Made by a program: the position numbers and the translations under genes. A model generated the notes under the pieces. The model was not told the origin of the DNA and did no database searches. It worked only from the letters and a program-made list of their open reading frames with translations. Shown here piece by piece: positions 61,015 to 64,000 of a stretch of 64,000 bases of DNA. Source of the DNA: Mallotus nudiflorus (Eukaryota; Streptophyta; Magnoliopsida; Malpighiales; Euphorbiaceae); contig CANTUR010000113.1 in NCBI GenBank assembly GCA_947683625.1, forward strand, positions 434,001 through 498,000, in the 5' to 3' direction. The first letter of the stretch is position 1. Each line of letters starts with the position of its first letter.

Positions 61015-61517
61015 ATACTCGAATACCCGGAATAGGCTAGAAGTATAGCTTGGATGCTTTTTGAGTAGTTGATGAAGGAGCCCAGTCGAGATGTGGGCGG
61101 GCTGACGTGTGGCAGTGTCTCTTCAACTCCTAGGGATTCAAAATTTGAATCGTGTGAGTTACACGTCATTTTATGTGTCAGTAAATGGAGTGTTTCTGCT
61201 GCCGTTGTAGTGACCCTTTGTTTGGTGGGCTTATTTTCCCCAAAAAGCCCTTAATGACCTAGGGAGTAGCAAAGTAATGATGAGGGTAGTTAATGGCGTG
61301 TTTCTAGGTCCTTCCACTTATTTATAAGTACTGCTGCGCTTGTCAACTGGTGCATTTTACTCTTTTATTTTTGCCTTTGTCGTAGTTGTGTTGCCATTGC
61401 TGTGTTTCTTTCTCTTCACCGTGATTCTTTCCTATTGTAACAAGGTATTTTTTATCTTTTCTTCTTCTTTTTTTTGCTTTTATTGTCTATTGTGCATTTT
61501 CCTTCTTAGAAATCACT

Positions 61518-63357
61518 ATGGCATTGAGGGAATAGGTTAGTTTCGACCTTTTTGTTTCGAACATAGATGATGATTTACTGGGGTGGTACGAGAGTCAATT
61601 TTGTATTCCCGCCGATTATATCCTTCATATCGTAGATAGGAAGTTTAGGGCTTACACCCCCATATTAGGGCTTTGTAAATTAGTGATGTATTTTGACCAG
61701 CTAGAGGGGGGTTTAAAATTTCCTTTAGATCCAATTCGTGAAGAGATTTTTGAATAAGCATAACATAATGCTCGGTCAGCTTCATCCTAATAGCTATAGG
61801 ATTCTGACCGGGTTCATCCAACTGATGCATGAAGAGGGGAAGGAACTCGATTTAGATATTTTTTGATACTTATATAGTATGTTTAGGAAGAAGGGAGAGC
61901 TGATGTTTTCCTTGTCGGCTGTGTCTAACCACACCCTCTTCCTAAAGCTTCAAGATCTCCATAAGAAGTGGAGACACCATTTTTTTGTCATTGAGCATTC
62001 GTCGGATTTCGTGGATATCGGTGGATGTGGTCCGATGAATGCCATAGCGTAAAGCGTCCTATGAGACTTCCCAACCATAATGCAGAGATGGTTTTACGGC
62101 TGCATTTCGATGGGCTTACTGAAGCTCGATCGATAAAGGATGTGTCTAGGAGATACCTATGGAGAGTCTGTCCAAGTCGTTTTCATTCCCTTGGTATGTT
62201 TGTGATACTTAAAGTTATATTTTTGACTTGATTTATTTTTCCAACTGTAGATGGCTAACTTTTTTAATTTTTTGGATGAGATTTCCTTAATTAATGAGCT
62301 GACTGCTATGAAGAAAGTGTAGATATCTCCCTCTCCAAAACCCGAAGCCCCCACAACTCCCAAAGAGGTAATTGCCGATTCTAAAGGCAAAATGGTAGTT
62401 GAGTCATCCCGCTCTGAAAGGGTGGGTTGGTGGAAAAGGCGGTTGATCGAGCAGTATTCGGATACGGAGGGGCTCGACGAGGAGATATATATGTCTAATG
62501 CCTAAGGCTATCTAGGTGTCCGAATATGAGGGGCTCGATATTGAACAGGATGAAGCCTTCGAGTGTCTCCAATAGCCAAGTGAGGGATCAATATGCTGAA
62601 TTGTTGAGGATGCCTACAGATATGCAGTGCTGGTCCAAGGAAGGCCCGGAGGGGTTAATTGACTCAATAATTGGCCAGTCATTAGAAGTAAGTTCTTTCT
62701 ATTACAAATGCTGTTACTATCATATGGGCTTGTTGTTGACTTTAAACTTTCTTAATGACAGATGACTCAGGCTCTGCTGCTGGCGAAGGACCAGTACTTT
62801 GCCTGAAGAGCCAGTATAGCCTGAAGGAGACAAAGGTGGGAACTATAACCATCGATTTTGAAAAGAAGCTGGATGATGAAGGTAGCACTAGAGCTATGCT
62901 AGACAAAGTATGCAGAGGCAAAGTTCAAGGCTGAGGCAGGTCAGAAGAAAATTGCCGGTTTAGAATATAGCCAAGGCCAACTGACGAGAAGGATCGAAGA
63001 ATAGGATCTTCAAATTGTCGAGCTAGAGAAGAAGCTGTCTGAGGTCGAGAAGTCCCGAGAGAGTGACAAGAGGTTATACTAGAACATAGTGGGGGGATTT
63101 CTTAAGGCCTAAAGGTTGAGTGTAGGCAGGTCTTGCTCTCTCAGGACTCGAAACTAGACTTAGGGGTGCTAGATCAGATAACCCCGGTGTACTTTACCAA
63201 AATTGCTGCTGAAGAGGACGCACGTCGAAAAGCTAGTGCTTCTTGTGTAAGGGAAAATATGGAGTTTGCTATTGCTGTTGAGCCTATGGTGCATTCAGAT
63301 GCTACTGATGTGGTGTTCCCCTCTGTTTTTGGGCTTGGGGTCCGGAGGGAGGTGTAG
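61518..63357 (+). pseudogene. Antisense ORF of the Tat-like element (putative gypsy-type transposon domain), degenerate
   Basis: A gene relic in the opposite direction to the element's pol. It starts MALRE-stop-VSFDLF at 61518, then GGLKFPLDPIREEIFE (61700). After a frame change comes LGQLHPNSYRILTGFIQLMH (about 61772-61830), KKWRHHFFVIEH (61965), a linker region, and a charged coiled-coil-like stretch KKIAGLEYSQGQLTRRIEE (62945-63000) with VELEKKLSEVEKSRES. It ends VFGLGVRREV (63357). The FPLDP and LHPNSYRIL wording fits the plant putative gypsy-type transposon domain (PF04195). GT-AG intron candidates at 62194-62250 and 62688-62761 keep the frame (GQSLE joined to MTQALLLAKDQYFA). The function of such ORFs is unknown. 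Stops replace Gln codons in several places. Confidence 0.7.
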
Positions 63358-63489
63358 TAGAATAGGTGTACACTTTTTTTTATGTAATGGATCTCATGTA
63401 AAGACATTATTATTAATTAAGGGATACTTTATTGAATTTTGTGTTGAATACAACTTATTGATATTATTGATAATATTTTTTAAGAGAAT

Positions 63490-64000
63490 TTGAGTTCCAA
63501 AATCGTGGTAGTTCTTTGCCTCCTCTTTCTCTTAGATTGTATGCTCCCTTAGTTGTGTGTGCCGAGATTTGGTATGGACCTTCCTAGTTTGGACCTAGCT
63601 TGTCGGTTCCTGAGTTGCCTTTGCCAATATCTGCCCTTCTGAGTACCCAGTCCCTTAATTTAAATTATCTTGGATGATGCCGCTGATGATGATACCTTGT
63701 CACCTTTTGTCGATGAGCTTCAACTGTGACAGCTGATTGTTCTCTCCTTTCCTTTAGTAGGTCCAGACATATCTGGGCATCAATGTTGTTGATGGTATGA
63801 TCAAGGCTCTGACTTACTCTGTAACTTGGTAAACCAATTTCCACTGGTATTACTGCATCTGTCTCTTCGGTGGATGATCTAGGCGTGGTTTTGTAGGCCC
63901 GGATTACATTGTTGAGCTCTTTAACCTAATTTGCCTTTTTCTTATTGAGTCTTTTCTTTAATCCTTGCATGAGAATTCTATTGGTGACTTTCATTTGCCA
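63490..64000 (-). pseudogene. Ty3/gypsy integrase C-terminal part (partial)
   Basis: On the minus strand: WQMKVTNRILMQGLKKRLN (64000-63945), NNVIRAYKTTPRSSTEETDA (63925-63865), VIPVEIGLPSYRVSQ, RYHHQRHHPR, stop, FKLRDWVLRRADIGKG, then EGPYQISAHTTKGAYNLRE. This is the C-terminal region of gypsy integrase with its GPN-W-EGPY module. Three in-frame stops stand at conserved Trp or Gln positions (KAN-stop-VKEL, HPR-stop-FKL and GPN-stop-EGP). Confidence 0.87.

Larger units (their letters stand above)
59893..64000 (-). mobile_element. Ty3/gypsy element of the Tat type, 3' half (continues off the right edge)
   Basis: Minus-strand order from the right edge: integrase C-terminus (64000-63490), an antisense gene relic on the plus strand (61518-63357), a 91-bp tandem array (61014-60544), a purine-rich tract (GAGGAGGACTC, 60270-60260) and a short LTR (60258-59893). 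This architecture (pol, then an oppositely oriented ORF, then tandem repeats before the 3' LTR) is known from Tat-lineage elements such as Retand and Grande. The assignment is inferred from layout and protein style. Multiple stops show inactivity. Confidence 0.78.

Overview
This window is nuclear DNA from a flowering plant, almost certainly a eudicot. The genes have many short exons with GT-AG introns, intergenic DNA is very AT-rich, and most non-genic sequence is nested retrotransposons with long (AT)n runs. The sequence alone does not fix the species.

Host genes recognised: the 5' part of an autophagy protease ATG4 gene (minus strand, running off the left edge); a complete 12-exon SET-domain histone methyltransferase of the ASHH3 type (+, 34852-39796, 370 aa); a complete 11-exon methylenetetrahydrofolate reductase (+, 44460-49840, 605 aa); and a complete two-exon OB-fold tRNA-binding protein with a probable plastid or mitochondrial targeting N-terminus (-, 51950-53749, 275 aa). 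Exon junctions were placed by reading-frame continuity and family similarity. Two gene relics lie further right: a hotdog thioesterase last exon with a frame break (about 56.7-56.85 kb) and the two 3' exons of a VPS29-like retromer gene with no first exon in view (57.7-59.4 kb).

Between about 1.7 and 34 kb the window is a stack of transposable elements. From left to right: an L1-type LINE (1.74-7.15 kb), broken by a 348-bp MITE and by a 2.15-kb solo LTR with a clear 5-bp target duplication; a mosaic of Ty3/gypsy-like LTR sequence (7.15-15.3 kb), itself split by a 3.0-kb solo LTR and by about 470 bp that look organellar; two degenerate hAT transposase relics (15.35-17.45 kb); a 10.5-kb Ty3/gypsy element on the minus strand with both LTRs, primer-binding site, Gag zinc knuckle, protease, RT, RNase H and a deleted integrase (17.7-28.25 kb), split by a second copy of the same 2.1-kb solo LTR family in the opposite orientation; a possible Helitron end; and a truncated LINE tail near 30-31 kb. 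The gene-bearing part (34-60 kb) carries only short TE pieces, including LINE tails inside an MTHFR intron and a VPS29-like intron, plus MITE-like elements. From 59.9 kb to the right edge is the 3' half of a minus-strand Ty3/gypsy element of the Tat type: short LTR, a 91-bp tandem array, an antisense open reading frame with two apparent introns, and the integrase C-terminus.

No convincing new biological system was found. The most informative features are the nested-insertion history (several target-site duplications readable by eye), the antisense intron-containing gene in the Tat-like element, the organelle-like insert, and the broken VPS29-like gene. The four host genes do not form a functional cluster.
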